64,000 nt of DNA from Laguncularia racemosa (GCA_037954665.1 JBBMOL010000138.1:1054001-1118000); one strand, 5' to 3'; positions 44,680 through 57,168 are shown, counted from the first letter of the stretch. Notes: generated from the letters alone by a model not told the origin. Translations and numbers: made by a program.

Positions 44680-46498
44680 GGTGAGGGGTTAGTCTATTGT
44701 TTTCGTTGGAATTAACTACACTAACTATAGCTTCTTATTCTTTGATATTATTCAGAGGCTTAGATAATGTTGCCCTAAAGGTTTCATTTGCTGGCAATTT
44801 TCTAGAAGTAATGGCATTTTTTACCCTGCATCCTATAGCCACCACTTCTGCAAAGCTTGAAGATGTTTGCCCAATTAGATGGATGAAATAAGGCTTCTCC
44901 AATGTATTAAGTTTTTTGGAATAAGTTTTAATGATAATAAAAAGGTTATTAATAGATATGTGTTAAGTGAGTAGAACAAAAGTATTCATTTTTACAAACA
45001 CTTAAGCAAACAGTAATTTATAGACACTTAAATAGACAATTTGATACAGACAATCTATTAGACGTTTTAGTAGACATTTAAATAGACAATTTAATACTTT
45101 GGTTTGAAGAATATATGCTTATATAGTTCTTATCTATATTCAATATAAGTTTGATTTATTTGTAACTCTAGTTAATGAATTTCTTTTTCGTAACAAATCG
45201 AATTAGTTTAAGATTTATTTGAATTAATTATCATTCAAAGAAGAAAAGTGAGATAAGGATGAAGATTACCAATTGAACCACACCCACAATAAAAAGGATC
45301 TTCTATTTTCAATCAGAAGTTTATCCATATGAACTCATTAAAGAGGCAGATGAAGATAAACATCGACAATTTCAAATTCCAAGCTAAATTAGTTACATGC
45401 TTAAGGAATTTGAATTTGAATTTCAGATAAGATTTTTCAAAATTCCATAAATGCAGGGATATTATGAACGATTAGAAGGCCTTGTGAATGTTAGGAGGCT
45501 TCTATTAACAAAGAATAATATATATATATATATAAACTGTAGATTTCAAGTTCATACAACTAAGAAACAAAAACATATACAGATACAAAGACATACATGA
45601 GAAGAGACAGAAAACAAAACAAGAATAGAAACAATTACAAATCTCTATTCTCTCAAGCTTAAACTAGAGAATCTATATTTTTCTCACTCTTGTATAAATT
45701 TTATTTACTTTTTTGTGTAAAGTTTAGCTTAAAAAGTGAGTTACAAGAGTCTTTTAGTTTGTGATTAGCTATGATTAGCTGAGTGAAAAGCTAGAAAGAC
45801 AAAGCAAAAGCTATTGGTATTTATAACATTTCTTAGCTATTGAAATAGTGGAACAAACAGTGTGGAAGATCGAATCCCCAACAGCGTAGTTGGAAGAGAA
45901 GACATACTCAATAGAAGGAACCTCTATACATCGTAGCCTTCTATTTACTCATCATGAACACTCTTCATTAGAAAAAAAATAATTTAAAAAGTGATCATTT
46001 AATTAAAATTGATAAATTGTTTTTAACAAACAATTCCCCACCTTAAGCCAACTTCTCCCAAGTTTTGATTTGATTAAAGTCCAATTGTGCATACTAAACT
46101 ATGATAGCTCTTGTGAGACTGTCTTGGAAAGTCTATACCATTAATTGGTCATATTGTATATATTTGTTGATTTTTCGAACGTACAGTCCAGTGTACATCT
46201 TTAGACATCTATTGCTATTGTATTTCTCAAACTCTGGTACCTTAAATTTTTCAGGATAAGCAGTAGCATAAAAAAATTGTTAAGTTAGTGATATCGGTTT
46301 GCTCGTATCCATCCAATCCTTCTAGAGTGTTCATCTTATCAACAAATTGTTGGAAAAGTTTTCTTTCCGTTTCTTTATGTCTTTCCTCCAATTGCCTTTG
46401 TAGGTCTTCAAGACTATATCAAGTTTACAATTCGAGTTTCAGTTCAACAATTGTTTGGTTAAACCTGGAGTTAATTTCATCATTTTCGGCGAGTGAAA
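44680..46498 (-). pseudogene. gag: gag fragments of element F
   Basis: On the minus strand 46498-46040 matches A's gag from the Glu-rich N-terminal part to the WGKLA motif (KFKVPEFEKYNSNRC, KINKYIQYDQL), with stops at Trp and Gln positions. After the inserted sequence (44961-46028) it resumes at about 44955 with NTLEKPYFIHLIGQTSSSF and goes on to about 44680. About 60 codons between the two are missing. 44446-44680 is unassigned A/T-rich sequence where the protease should be. The first 210 bp form an inverted repeat with element I's gag (59541-59755). Confidence 0.75.
44961..46028. mobile_element. Probable solo LTR inserted in gag of element F
   Basis: A 1068-bp segment begins TGTTAAGTGAG and ends TTTTTAACA, an inverted TGTTAA/TTAACA border typical of copia-type LTRs. 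On the minus strand there is a TATA-like GTTATAAATACC (about 45818-45829), and the segment has no coding. It interrupts gag. A target duplication was not recognised, so the borders may be off by some bases. The alternative is a pararetrovirus promoter/leader fragment. Confidence 0.4.
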
Positions 46499-46864
46499 TT
46501 TCAACTCTTTTTCTCCTTTGGCCATTCGAATGGAATCATTGTTTAATAATTTTATTGTGGTTAAACCATCAGAGATAGGAATATTCTTCTCTTCAGTGGT
46601 TATCACATAATCATTTTTGCCAAAAATTGTCCATTTGGCCATTTGATATATTTGGTCATAAGATAATTTTGGAATTTTCCAATCATCTATTGCTTTATCA
46701 AAATCTTTTACATGGATTTCATCTCTATTATTTGCTAATGGATCTTCCAAACCCTCATTAGAAGCAAAGCTAGAGGACGACATGGTTCTTTTAAATAATC
46801 CATTGTTTAAATTAGAATACTAAACTATTCCATTATATTTACTTGTAGAACTACTAAAAGACAT
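46499..46864 (-). pseudogene. Endogenous pararetrovirus fragment G: N-terminal part of movement protein
   Basis: On the minus strand a start (46864) and a second ATG (46783) lead into a movement-protein-like reading with the family pattern NDYVITTEEKNIPISDG and TTIKLLN. Caulimovirid movement proteins (30K-like) open plasmodesmata for cell-to-cell transport. One stop lies between the two starts. The fragment ends at 46499, where it is joined to F's gag in mid-gene; the open frame continuing to 46439 is only a shadow of gag in another frame. The C-terminal part of a similar protein is at 59766-59935 in the other orientation. The middle portion is missing. This is a dead, ancient copy. Confidence 0.65.
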
Positions 46865-47116
46865 AGTATTAGGCTTTTGTCTCATTAGTTCTTTTACTAC
46901 CCTTTAACTAGCGAGATTTATGCTAAGCCCCTATACTTACCCTAATGACCTAGTCTTCCACTAAGGGTCGTTCCAAGCAAATAAATTATATATAAACTGG
47001 TTTCCACAGAGGATTTGTATTCATAAACTTAAACAACAAACATTCAAACTAACTATATACTCCCTAGGTTTCCATAGTGTATGAGGGTCATAATAAGACC
47101 CTAGGAGAGGAGTCGT
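46865..47116. other. Junction region between pararetrovirus fragment G and element I
   Basis: 46865-47010 could be the viral leader because it lies upstream of the movement protein, but no motif proves it. From about 47060 (CCCTAGGTTTCCATAGTG) the sequence resembles the 5' UTR of Tat elements and continues after the Athila insertion at 57174. 47112-47116 is GTCGT, the left target duplication of H. Confidence 0.45.
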
Positions 47117-48752
47117 TGATAGAGCCATTTTATACTCAATCTTTATAGTATAAATTGTGTTAAATTATTATTGATTTTATAGAAATCATAAGGAAATGGT
47201 ACTTTAATTCTATCATCGTGATAAATCAGGTTAAATGGAGTCAAGGATGCTAATTCAAGTATTTTTAGAGAAGTCATCTACAACTTGGATCAAGACAAGA
47301 AATTACACCACCGGAGGAAGCACGGTTTGAGGCACGGCCAAGGTTCAAACCGTGTTACACACTAGACAAGGAGGCGAAAATGAGGACTTTGAACAGAGAG
47401 AGACACGGCTTAAGGCACGGCCGTGGTGGAAGCCATGGGAGAAACCGTGCTTGGAGCCGTGGTGGAAGCTAGGTGTGCCAAGGAGAAGAAAGCGTGGAAC
47501 ATCAACCAGATGAAGGCACGGCTTGAAATCTAGCCGTGGGTGTAACCGTGGTACACACTGGACACGAATGAAGACTTGAAGATTATGCACAGACGAAGGC
47601 ACGGCTTGAAATCTGGCCGTATGTGTAACCGTGGTTCACACTGGGCGCGGTTGAAGACTTGAAGAATATGTACAGAGGATGGCACGGCTTAACCCACGGC
47701 CGTGTGGTGGGGCGTGCCAGGCAGACGTATCTTCACTTCTCGAAATCTACTTGAAAAAGGAAAGATATTTTCGTATCTTGCTAGCAAAAGATTACATGCT
47801 ATCCATCTAATAGTATAAATAGAGCCAACCCTAAAGGGTTAGGACAACTTTTGAACTTTGGAATCTGGAATCACCTTGGAGACAAGAAGGAAACGAGGAG
47901 TCAGAGCAGGCAACACGGTTCATTATGTTTCTATCTTTTATTTTCGTTTTGTTGATGAACATGAGTAGCTAAGCTACTTTTCTAGCCAAAGGGTCATAGA
48001 TGTTTAATTCTCCACGAATTGTGAGGTCTAATTGACTTGTATTTATTCTATTCTTTGCTTTCGGGTATTCATATATCTTCTGATCGTTTTGTCATTATTA
48101 TCTTTGTTGATTGGTATGAATAGAGCTCTTCTACTCAATTAGCAAGTTAATATATTGTCAACTAGCACGTCAAATCCGTAATTGTTTGATTGTTCTAGTT
48201 TTAGTGACGCAATAACATGTTTGGTTATAAAAGAGATGATCGAATTCATGTTATGGAGGTGTGTGATCATGTTTAAATAGGTTATCTTATAATCTACTGG
48301 CATGAATTGGTAGTCTCTCTAGATCTTAATGCTATTGATAAATTAAATCCTAAGCGCTTGTCTAAGGGTTGTTTAATCAATAAGAGAAATAATTCAAAGC
48401 GCTTGTCTGAGGTTATCGAGGAAGTAAGGAGAGATAGGTTGTTAGAGCTTGTTAATAACCATAACCAATTTATCTAGAACAAGAATAGAGAACATTTGCA
48501 TCGATGATCAATTCCTAGAATTAAACCATCTTGATTCCTTTGGCTAGGCTTTTACCAATATCTGATTTTCTTACCTTGTTTTACTTTATTTGATTCACTA
48601 ACCAAACCCCCCCATTTTCCTTTTTCTTATTGTTCTCTTTGAATAGAAATATCTTTACCAATCCCTGTGGATTCGACCCTACTCACCACTATATGCAAAT
48701 CATATAATTGTCTAGGAGTAGGTTTTATTTTTGTTGGATTCGACACCCATCA
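47117..48752 (+). repeat. 5' LTR of element H
   Basis: TGATAGAGCC to ACACCCATCA. 47320-47730 is built of repeated CACGGC...GCCGTG modules (about 90-110 bp spacing, for example GGCACGGCTTGAAATCTGGCCGT). They are followed by a TATA-like AGTATAAATAG at 47811-47821. It shares no other similarity with the LTR of B apart from the CACGGCCGTG palindromes. Confidence 0.95.
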
Positions 48753-48757
48753 AATTT

Positions 48758-48775
48758 TGGCGCCGTTGCCGGGGA
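48758..48775 (+). other. Primer-binding site of element H (tRNA-Asp type)
   Basis: TGGCGCCGTTGCCGGGGA lies five bases after the LTR end. This is the classic Athila primer site. Confidence 0.92.
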
Positions 48776-48803
48776 TTGGTGTCAAATTTATTTCTATTCT
48801 TGT

Positions 48804-51800
48804 ATGACTCGTTCTTCTCAGACAGGTGAACTAACTTATAATCCGGAGATTGAGAAGACTCTAAAGAGGCTGCGACAAGAAGCTAGATCATCCCCTGGAC
48901 TGAACTTAGTATCGGACTTGTCAGATTCATCCTTTGATTCTGAAAAAGAGGAAGACATGGCAAATCTCGAGAGAACCTTAAGGGAGTTGGCTGCGCCGGA
49001 TGTGAATCAACAACCACTTTGTATTCACTACCCCGAACTAGCCGTGGAATTCGAATTGAAATCTGGGTTGATACATCTGCTACCTACATTTCATGGTCTT
49101 GAAAATGAAGATCCTCACAAGCATTTGAAAGAATTCCATATAGTGTGTTCTAGTATGAGGCCACAAGGAATAACCGACGATCAAATCAAGCTACGTGCTT
49201 TTCCATTTTCTTTAAGTACTAAAGCTAAAGATTGGTTGTTTTATTTGCCTCCAGGTTCTATCACCACTTGGACAGATATGGTGAGACTCTTCTTGGACAA
49301 ATTCTTCCCCGCCTCCAGAGCCGCTGGTATAAGAAGAGAAATTTGTGGTATAAAACAGAGGGACACCGAGACACTTCATGAGTATTGGGAGAGGTTCAAG
49401 CAATTGTGTGCAAGTTGCCCACAACATGGGATATCTGAACAACTCCTCATCCAATATCTCTACGAAGGCCTACTTCCGATGGAAAGAAAGATGATGGATG
49501 CTGCAAGTGGAGGCGCCATAGTAAACAAAACCCCTGGTCAAGCTAGGGAATTGATCTCCATTATGGCTGCCAATTCGCAACAATTTGGGTATAGGCATGA
49601 TGCATCTTCAAGGAAGGTAAATGAGGTAAATGTGTCTAACCTTAAACATCAAATTTCTAATCTTACCTCCCTTGTGCAGCAGCTAGCTCTTGGAAATACC
49701 CAACATGTGAAAGCTTGTGGAATTTGTGCTGCTCCTAGTCATCCGACCGACATGTGTCCCACATTGCAAGATGACAACCATGAACACGCCAATGCTGTAG
49801 GCGGATTCCCAGGACAGCCACAAAGGAAATATGATCCCTATTCAAACACTTACAATCCCGGATGGAGGGATCACCCTAACTTCAGATATGGCAATAAACC
49901 ACAAAAATTCCAACAATTCCAACCTAAGCCATCAAACCAAGTATCACAGGCTCCTTCCACTTCAGGTATGTCCCTTGAGGAAATTGTTAAATCACTTGCC
50001 GTAAATACAAAACAATTTCAGGATGAGACAAAGCAGAGCATCCACAACTTGGAAAATCAGGTAAGTCAACTTGCTTCTTCTCTAAATAGGTTGGAAACTC
50101 AAGGTAAGTTACCTTCTCAAACCGTCACAAATCCAAAGCAAAGTGCTAATGCAATTACCTTGAGAAGTGGAACGAAATTGCAGGGATCAAATGAGGAGAA
50201 TCACCGAACTAATCCTGAGGTAGAGACTGAGAAAGAAACTCCAACTCCAAGCCAGCAGAACAATCAGATCAAAGGACCCCTCATTGAACCACCAAAGGTC
50301 ATGACAACAGCACCTCCTTTCCCTTCCAAACTAGCAAAATCCAAGAATGAAGCTGAAGAAAAAGAGATTCTTGACACTTTTCGCAAAGTTGAGGTAAACA
50401 TTCCCTTGCTGGATGCTATTAAGCAAGTACCTCGTTATGCTAAATTTCTAAAAGAATTGTGCACTAACAAAAGAAAGCTGAAAGGTAATGAAAAGATTAG
50501 TGTAGGTGAGAATGTTTCAGCTATTCTTCAAAAGAAGCTTCCTCCTAAATGTAAGGATCCAGGTATGTTTACTATTCCTTGCAAAATAGGTAACCTTGGA
50601 ATCACTAAAGCTATGTGTGATTTAGGCGCTTCAATCAATGTTATGCCTTTGTCTGTTTATCAATGTTTAAATGTTGGCCCCCTAAAGGAAACAGGCGTTA
50701 TTGTCCAACTTGCTGATAGGTCCAATGTTTATCCTGAGGGAGTCCTAGAAGATGTTTTAGTACAAGTTAATGGTTTGGTTTTCCCCGCAGATTTTTACGT
50801 GCTTGACATGGAAAATGATGATTCTCATAATTCATCGATGATATTATTAGGGAGACCATTTCTTAAGACATCTAGAACAAAAATCGATGTACATGATGGT
50901 AACCTCACTATGGAATTTGATGGTGAAGTGATTAAATTTAACATTTATGATGCCATGAAATATCCTAGTGACATCTCACCCGTTTTTGTTGTTGATGTTA
51001 TTGACCCATTAACACAGACTACATTTGATTTGATAGATGATGATGAGTTGAAAGTTATACTTAATAAGAGTCTTACGATTCATGCATTGACAACTCTTAA
51101 GGAGAAGTTTGTAATATCCTCTAATTTGCAGGACAAGATTTGGGAGTTGGAATCATTAAAACCTATCAGGTATGATGTGTCCTACATTCATTTACCCCCT
51201 TCTAACACAAAACTTCTTCCTTCTGTTGTGCAGGCACCAAAGCTAGAATTAAAACCCCTACCCGAACATCTAAAATATATTTTCTTAGGAGAAAAGGAGA
51301 CTTTTGCTGTGATAGTCTCCAACAAGCTAAGTACTTTAGAAGAAGAAAAGTTGATTCGGGTGTTGAGGGAGTACAAAGAAGCCATTGGATGGTCCATAGC
51401 TGATATCAAAGGACTAAGCCCATCCACCTGCATGCACAAGATTTTGATGGAAGATAATTGCAAACCTTCAAGAGAAGTTCAGCGTCGTTTGAATCCACCT
51501 ATGATGGAGGTAGTTAAGAAAGAGATCTTGAAACTTCTTGATGCAGGTATGATCTATCCAATTTCCGACAGCAAATGGGTAAGTCCAATCCAAGTTGTTC
51601 CAAAGAAAATAGGCTTAACTGTGATTGAAAACTCCGATGGTGAGTTAATTCCTACTCGGGTTCAGAATGGATGGAGGGTTTGTGTTGATTACAGGAAGTT
51701 AAACGCGTCAACTCGGAAGGACCACTTCCCTCTTCCTTTTCTTGATCAAATGCTTGAACATTTGGCTGGCCATTCTCACTATTGTTGTCTTGATGGTTAT

Positions 51801-51960
51801 TCAGGTTTTCATCAAATTCCAGTGGCACCAGAAGATCAAGAGAAGACCACTTTCACTTGTCCATTCGGTACTTTTGCGTATCGAAGGATGCCTTTTGGGC
51901 CCCAGCCACATTCCAAAGATGTATGGTTAGTATATTTTCAGATTATGTGGAGAATATTAT
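48804..51960 (+). pseudogene. gag-pol: gag-protease-RT (first part) of element H
   Basis: The start is placed at the ATG at 48804 (MTRSSQTGELTYNPEIEKT), 46 bases after the primer site begins; the longer frame from 48708 begins in the LTR and crosses the primer site. The gag core spans about 49030-49580 (HLKEFHIVCSSM, KAKDWLFYLPPGSI, FLDKFFPASRA). A zinc-finger-like CGICAAPSHPTDMC lies at about 49717-49758. The protease motif CDLGASINVMP has its Asp at 50619. The RT N-terminal half (WRVCVDYRKLN, LDGYSGFHQIPV) ends at RRMPFG, where about 10 bases are missing. That shifts the frame, so the next stop is at 51960. Confidence 0.9.
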
Positions 51961-54134
51961 AGAAGTTTTCATGGATGACTTTACCGTTTATGGTAATTCT
52001 TTTGATTCATGTTTGACTAACCTTACAAAAGTGCTTCAAAGATGTATAGATAAGAATCTAGTGTTGAATTATGAAAAATGTCACTTTATGGTTGAACAGA
52101 GTCTCATTTTAGGCCATATAGTATCTTCTAAGCGGCTTGAAGTCGATAAAGCTAAGGTAGAACTGATTAAATCTTTACCTTACCCTGTAAGTGTACGGGA
52201 AATTCGGTCTTTTCTTGGGAGTGCAGGATTCTATCGACGCTTCATCAAGGATTTCTCCAAGATTACTCAACCCTTATGTCGATTGCTACAAAAAGAAGTG
52301 ACATTTGAGTTCGATGAGGCCTGCAAGAACGCTTTTGACACACTGAGGGACAAGTTAACTTCTGCTCCAATCATCCAACCACCCGACTGGACCCTTCCCT
52401 TTGAAATCATGTGTGATGCGAGCAACTATGCAGTTGGAGCAGTTCTTGGCCAAAGAGTTGGGAGAGCTTCTCATGCCATTTATTATGCTTCCAGAACTTT
52501 GGATAATGCTCAATGCAACTATTCCACAACGGAAAAAGAACTCTTGGCTGTTGTTTTTGCATTAGAAAAATTCAGATCATATTTACTTGGTATTAAGGTA
52601 ATTGTTTACTCTGATCATGCAGCTCTTAAATACCTGCTCGCGAAGAAGGAGGCGAAACCAAGACTTATTCGATGGATACTCCTCTTACAAGAGTTCGATC
52701 TGGAGATACGTGATAGGAAAGGCTCAAAAAACTTAGTTGCCGACCACCTTAGTCGAATTCCTATCAGTGAAGGGTCCACACAAATACAAGATGATTTTCC
52801 AGATGAGTATCTCTTTTCTATTCAAAAGACAATTCTGTGGTATGCTGATATTGTCAATTATTTGGTTACTAAGACACTACCAAGTGATTTGTCTAGGGCT
52901 CAAAAAGATAAAATTAAAAGTGATGCTAAGTATTATGTATGGGATGACCCATATTTGTGGAAACATTGTGCTGATCAAATCATTAGAAGGTGTATTTCTC
53001 AAGACGATATTCCTTCTGTCTTGCAATTTTGTCACTCATATGCATGTGGTGGACATTTTGGCCCTAAGAGGATAGCTCTAAAGGTATTAGGTTGTGGTTT
53101 GTTTTGGCCTACATTGTTTCGTGACTCTTTTATGTTTTGTAAGTCTTGTGAACGATGTCAAAAGATTGGGAACTTAGGACGTAGAGATCAAATGCCACTT
53201 ACCCCTATTCTTGCTTGTGAAATATTTGATATATGGGGTATTGACCTCATGGGTCCTTTTCCTCCTTCCTTCGGTAATGTTTACATCCTTCTTGCTGTGG
53301 ATTATGTTTCAAAATGGGTGGAAGCCAAAGCGACTCGAACTAATGATGCTAAAGTTGTTGTGGATTTTGTTAAATCTCATATTTTTGCTAGGTTCGGGAC
53401 ACCAAAGGCTCTTATCAGTGATCATGGCACACACTTTTGTAATAGGATAGTGGAAACTCTACTAAAAAAATATAGGGTCACTCATCGCACTTCCACCGCA
53501 TACCACCCTCAAACCAATGGATTGGCAGAAGTCTCAAATCGAGAAATCAAGTCTATTCTGGAAAAAAAACGTCAATCCAAGCAGGAAGGACTGGAGCATA
53601 AGACTTGAGGATGCATTATGGGCCTACCGGACAGCTTACAAGACCCCTATAGGTATGTCTCCGTACTGTTTAATATTTGGCAAACCCTGTCATCTCCCTG
53701 TGGAGTTGGAACATAAGGCGTATTGGGCTGTAAAACAATGTAACATGCGAATGGATGAGGCGGGTGAACACAGAAAACTTCAATTACAAGAACTTGAGGA
53801 GATTCGAAGAGAAGCTTATGAGAGTACTAAAATCTACAAGGAAAAAACAAAGGATTTTCATGATCAAATGATTTCCCGAAAGAATTTTTCTGTAGGTCAA
53901 AAAGTATTACTTTACCATTCTCGATTGAAATTGTTTCCTGGCAAACTACAATCACGGTGGATTGGCCCTTTTGTTATCACTAACATATTTTCCCATGGTG
54001 CAGTTGAGATCGCAAGCCTTGAAACTGGTAAGACCTTCAAAGTCAATGGTCATCGCTTGAAACCTTTTTATGAAGGATTTCAAGTATGTAATATTGAAGA
54101 AACCAGCTTAACTCACCCCGAGTATTGTGATTGA
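51900..54134 (+). pseudogene. pol: RT (second part), RNase H and integrase of element H
   Basis: The second frame starts after the deletion. It includes the RT catalytic FMDDF (51968-51982), FLGSAGFYRRFI, and RNase H with CDASNYAVGAVLG (about 52411), TEKELLAVVFALEKFRSYL and DHLSRIP. The integrase finger is around HSYACGGHFGPKR to CERC, and the core has the triad D (WGIDLMGP), D (ISDHGTHF) and E (NGLAEVSN). At about 53561-53568 a run of eight A shifts the frame. The third frame goes on with PSRKDWSIRLEDALWAYRTAYKTPIG to the integrase C-terminus and ends at the TGA at 54132. Both breaks would have to be absent in an active relative. Confidence 0.9.
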
Positions 54135-55532
54135 TGACAGGAACGTCTAGCCAAAGACGTTAAAGAAAGGCGCTTCATAGGAGGCAACCCATGTAAAAAA
54201 AAAAAAAGTTTTGTTTTGCATTAGTTTTGGTTTGTTTTAGTTTTGTTTTGTTTTAGTTTAGTTTGTTTTGATTTTAGTGTAGTCTTGAACTCTTTGGATC
54301 GGCTGCAACAAGGATACATATCATTAGATGACACTTTCCAGAGCTTAAAGGGAGCACTCCAATACCAGGGAAGTACCAATATTTCCTCTCTCTTATTCTC
54401 TAATGTCCTTTGTGTTGTTAATTCCTCTTCAATTGTGCTGAATTAGGAACAGTGAGGACACTATTCAAGCTAAGTGTGGGGGAGAGGATAATAAAATATA
54501 GAGAATAGACAACTAACTTATACTCTGAATGTTTGTCCTTAAGCAATTTTAAGCCGAATTTTTTCAAAATTATCATGAAATCTAGAGATTGTACTAAATG
54601 TTGTAATAAGCATCTACAAAATGTGAAATTGACTTGTTCAAATGTTTTACTCACCCACTGCTGTGATTAGAATACATGGTTAAATTTAAGTAGTGAAATC
54701 TTTAAGAAACAAATTTACTTTGTATTTAGCTTTAGAATTGGAAGTCTAAGAGTAAGTCGAGTCTCTAAGTGAAAAATAAACAAGTTTACTTCTAGGTTAT
54801 ATTAGCTACTGTATACTCTTTGAAGTTGTTTGTAAAGCAATCGTAACACTTAGCGGAAAAAAAAAAAAAAAAAGCATAGCCATTACTCCAATGATTCAAC
54901 TAATTGAGTTAAGAGTATTCAAACTTGAATGTTAGAGTGAGGAAGAGTCCGTAGGGGTATCTCAAAACCCGGTCACTTGAGTGATGAGCTCAGGATGTTG
55001 CCGACTCAATGAACTCACTATAACGATAAGGGCGAAAAAGGCAAAAGTTCATGAAAAGAAGCGGGCAAAAACCCGTCAAAATAGATGCTTGAATAAATCA
55101 AAAGAACATGAATGTGAACATTCATTGAATAAAACAAAGATGTATAAAAGGAAGAATATCTAGCAAAGAGCTTATACTATATGCTTTTACTTTATGTTGC
55201 AAGGATTATATGTTTGCTAATGTCCAATGAAGTTTAATTGGGTGTTTTTCCTTAGTGGATTAAGTATTTACTTTTGGAATAAAAATTCTTTTGCTAAACA
55301 TGAGGATTAAAGTTTGTTTTGTTTAGATTAGCTATTGAATTTTGCCCATAGTAATTTGATCACAGGAAACCAGTTTGGTTGAAGTAGTAGACATTAAAAT
55401 TACAAGTCATGAATTACAAATGAATAGATGCTTGGAATGATGAAAAGAAAGTTTGTATAATCTATGATAGATTTCTCAATTGATTTGATGCAATTGCTTG
55501 AGGACAAGCAAGAGTTTAAGTGTGGGGGAATT
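54135..55532 (+). other. Non-coding 3' region of element H with two purine tracts
   Basis: No envelope-like gene is present, although some Athila elements carry one here. AGTGTGGGGGAGAGGA occurs at about 54473-54488 and AGTGTGGGGGAATT at 55519-55532, directly before the LTR. The second is the plus-strand primer; the first may serve as an internal one. Runs of A occur at 54194-54206 and 54857-54873. Confidence 0.75.
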
Positions 55533-57168
55533 TGATAGAGCCATTTTATACTCAATCTTTATAGTATAAATTGTGTTAAATTATTATTGATTTTATAGAA
55601 ATCATAAGGAAATGGTACTTTAATTCTATCATCGTGATAAATCAGGTTAAATGGAGTCAAGGATGCTAATTCAAGTATTTTTAGAGAAGTCATCTACAAC
55701 TTGGATCAAGACAAGAAATTACACCACCGGAGGAAGCACGGTTTGAGGCACGGCCAAGGTTCAAACCGTGTTACACACTAGACAAGGAGGCGAAAATGAG
55801 GACTTTGAACAGAGAGAGACACGGCTTAAGGCACGGCCGTGGTGGAAGCCATGGGAGAAACCGTGCTTGGAGCCGTGGTGGAAGCTAGGTGTGCCAAGGA
55901 GAAGAAAGCGTGGAACATCAACCAGATGAAGGCACGGCTTGAAATCTAGCCGTGGGTGTAACCGTGGTACACACTGGACACGAATGAAGACTTGAAGATT
56001 ATGCACAGACGAAGGCACGGCTTGAAATCTGGCCGTATGTGTAACCGTGGTTCACACTGGGCGCGGTTGAAGACTTGAAGAATATGTACAGAGGATGGCA
56101 CGGCTTAACCCACGGCCGTGTGGTGGGGCGTGCCAGGCAGACGTATCTTCACTTCTCGAAATCTACTTGAAAAAGGAAAGATATTTTCGTATCTTGCTAG
56201 CAAAAGATTACATGCTATCCATCTAATAGTATAAATAGAGCCAACCCTAAAGGGTTAGGACAACTTTTGAACTTTGGAATCTGGAATCACCTTGGAGACA
56301 AGAAGGAAACGAGGAGTCAGAGCAGGCAACACGGTTCATTATGTTTCTATCTTTTATTTTCGTTTTGTTGATGAACATGAGTAGCTAAGCTACTTTTCTA
56401 GCCAAAGGGTCATAGATGTTTAATTCTCCACGAATTGTGAGGTCTAATTGACTTGTATTTATTCTATTCTTTGCTTTCGGGTATTCATATATCTTCTGAT
56501 CGTTTTGTCATTATTATCTTTGTTGATTGGTATGAATAGAGCTCTTCTACTCAATTAGCAAGTTAATATATTGTCAACTAGCACGTCAAATCCGTAATTG
56601 TTTGATTGTTCTAGTTTTAGTGACGCAATAACATGTTTGGTTATAAAAGAGATGATCGAATTCATGTTATGGAGGTGTGTGATCATGTTTAAATAGGTTA
56701 TCTTATAATCTACTGGCATGAATTGGTAGTCTCTCTAGATCTTAATGCTATTGATAAATTAAATCCTAAGCGCTTGTCTAAGGGTTGTTTAATCAATAAG
56801 AGAAATAATTCAAAGCGCTTGTCTGAGGTTATCGAGGAAGTAAGGAGAGATAGGTTGTTAGAGCTTGTTAATAACCATAACCAATTTATCTAGAACAAGA
56901 ATAGAGAACATTTGCATCGATGATCAATTCCTAGAATTAAACCATCTTGATTCCTTTGGCTAGGCTTTTACCAATATCTGATTTTCTTACCTTGTTTTAC
57001 TTTATTTGATTCACTAACCAAACCCCCCCATTTTCCTTTTTCTTATTGTTCTCTTTGAATAGAAATATCTTTACCAATCCCTGTGGATTCGACCCTACTC
57101 ACCACTATATGCAAATCATATAATTGTCTAGGAGTAGGTTTTATTTTTGTTGGATTCGACACCCATCA
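55533..57168 (+). repeat. 3' LTR of element H
   Basis: 1636 bp with the same content and length as 47117-48752, ending ACACCCATCA before GTCGT. Confidence 0.95.

Larger units (their letters stand above)
36551..46498 (-). mobile_element. Element F: degenerate minus-strand Tat/Ogre-type element
   Basis: Read on the minus strand: partial gag (46498 down to 46040, and about 44955 to 44680), pol (44445 to 42016), a tandem-repeat 3' UTR (41790 to 41359 and 37047 to 36830), then the LTR start near 36807. Element E is inserted in the 3' UTR and a probable solo LTR in gag. Most of integrase is missing. The 5' part stops at the pararetrovirus junction near 46498. Frequent stops show old age. Confidence 0.8.
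47117..57168 (+). mobile_element. Element H: Athila-type Ty3/gypsy retrotransposon, recent insertion
   Basis: Two 1636-bp LTRs show no difference on reading. A 5-bp duplication GTCGT flanks the element (47112-47116 and 57169-57173). It has an Athila-type tRNA-Asp primer site, gag-protease-RT-RNaseH-integrase, a 1.4-kb non-coding 3' part and a purine tract. Two frame breaks (near 51900 and in a run of A near 53565) are the only damage seen. It is inserted in the 5' UTR of the old Tat element I. Confidence 0.95.

Noticed and set aside
46439..46498. C-terminal 20 codons of the 114-codon minus-strand frame as part of a viral protein
   Set aside because: This piece is F's gag read in another frame; the viral part ends at 46499.
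47345..47602. 85-codon minus-strand open frame present twice (also 55761-56018)
   Set aside because: It is identical because the LTRs are identical. It lies in the palindrome array, and no family is recognised.
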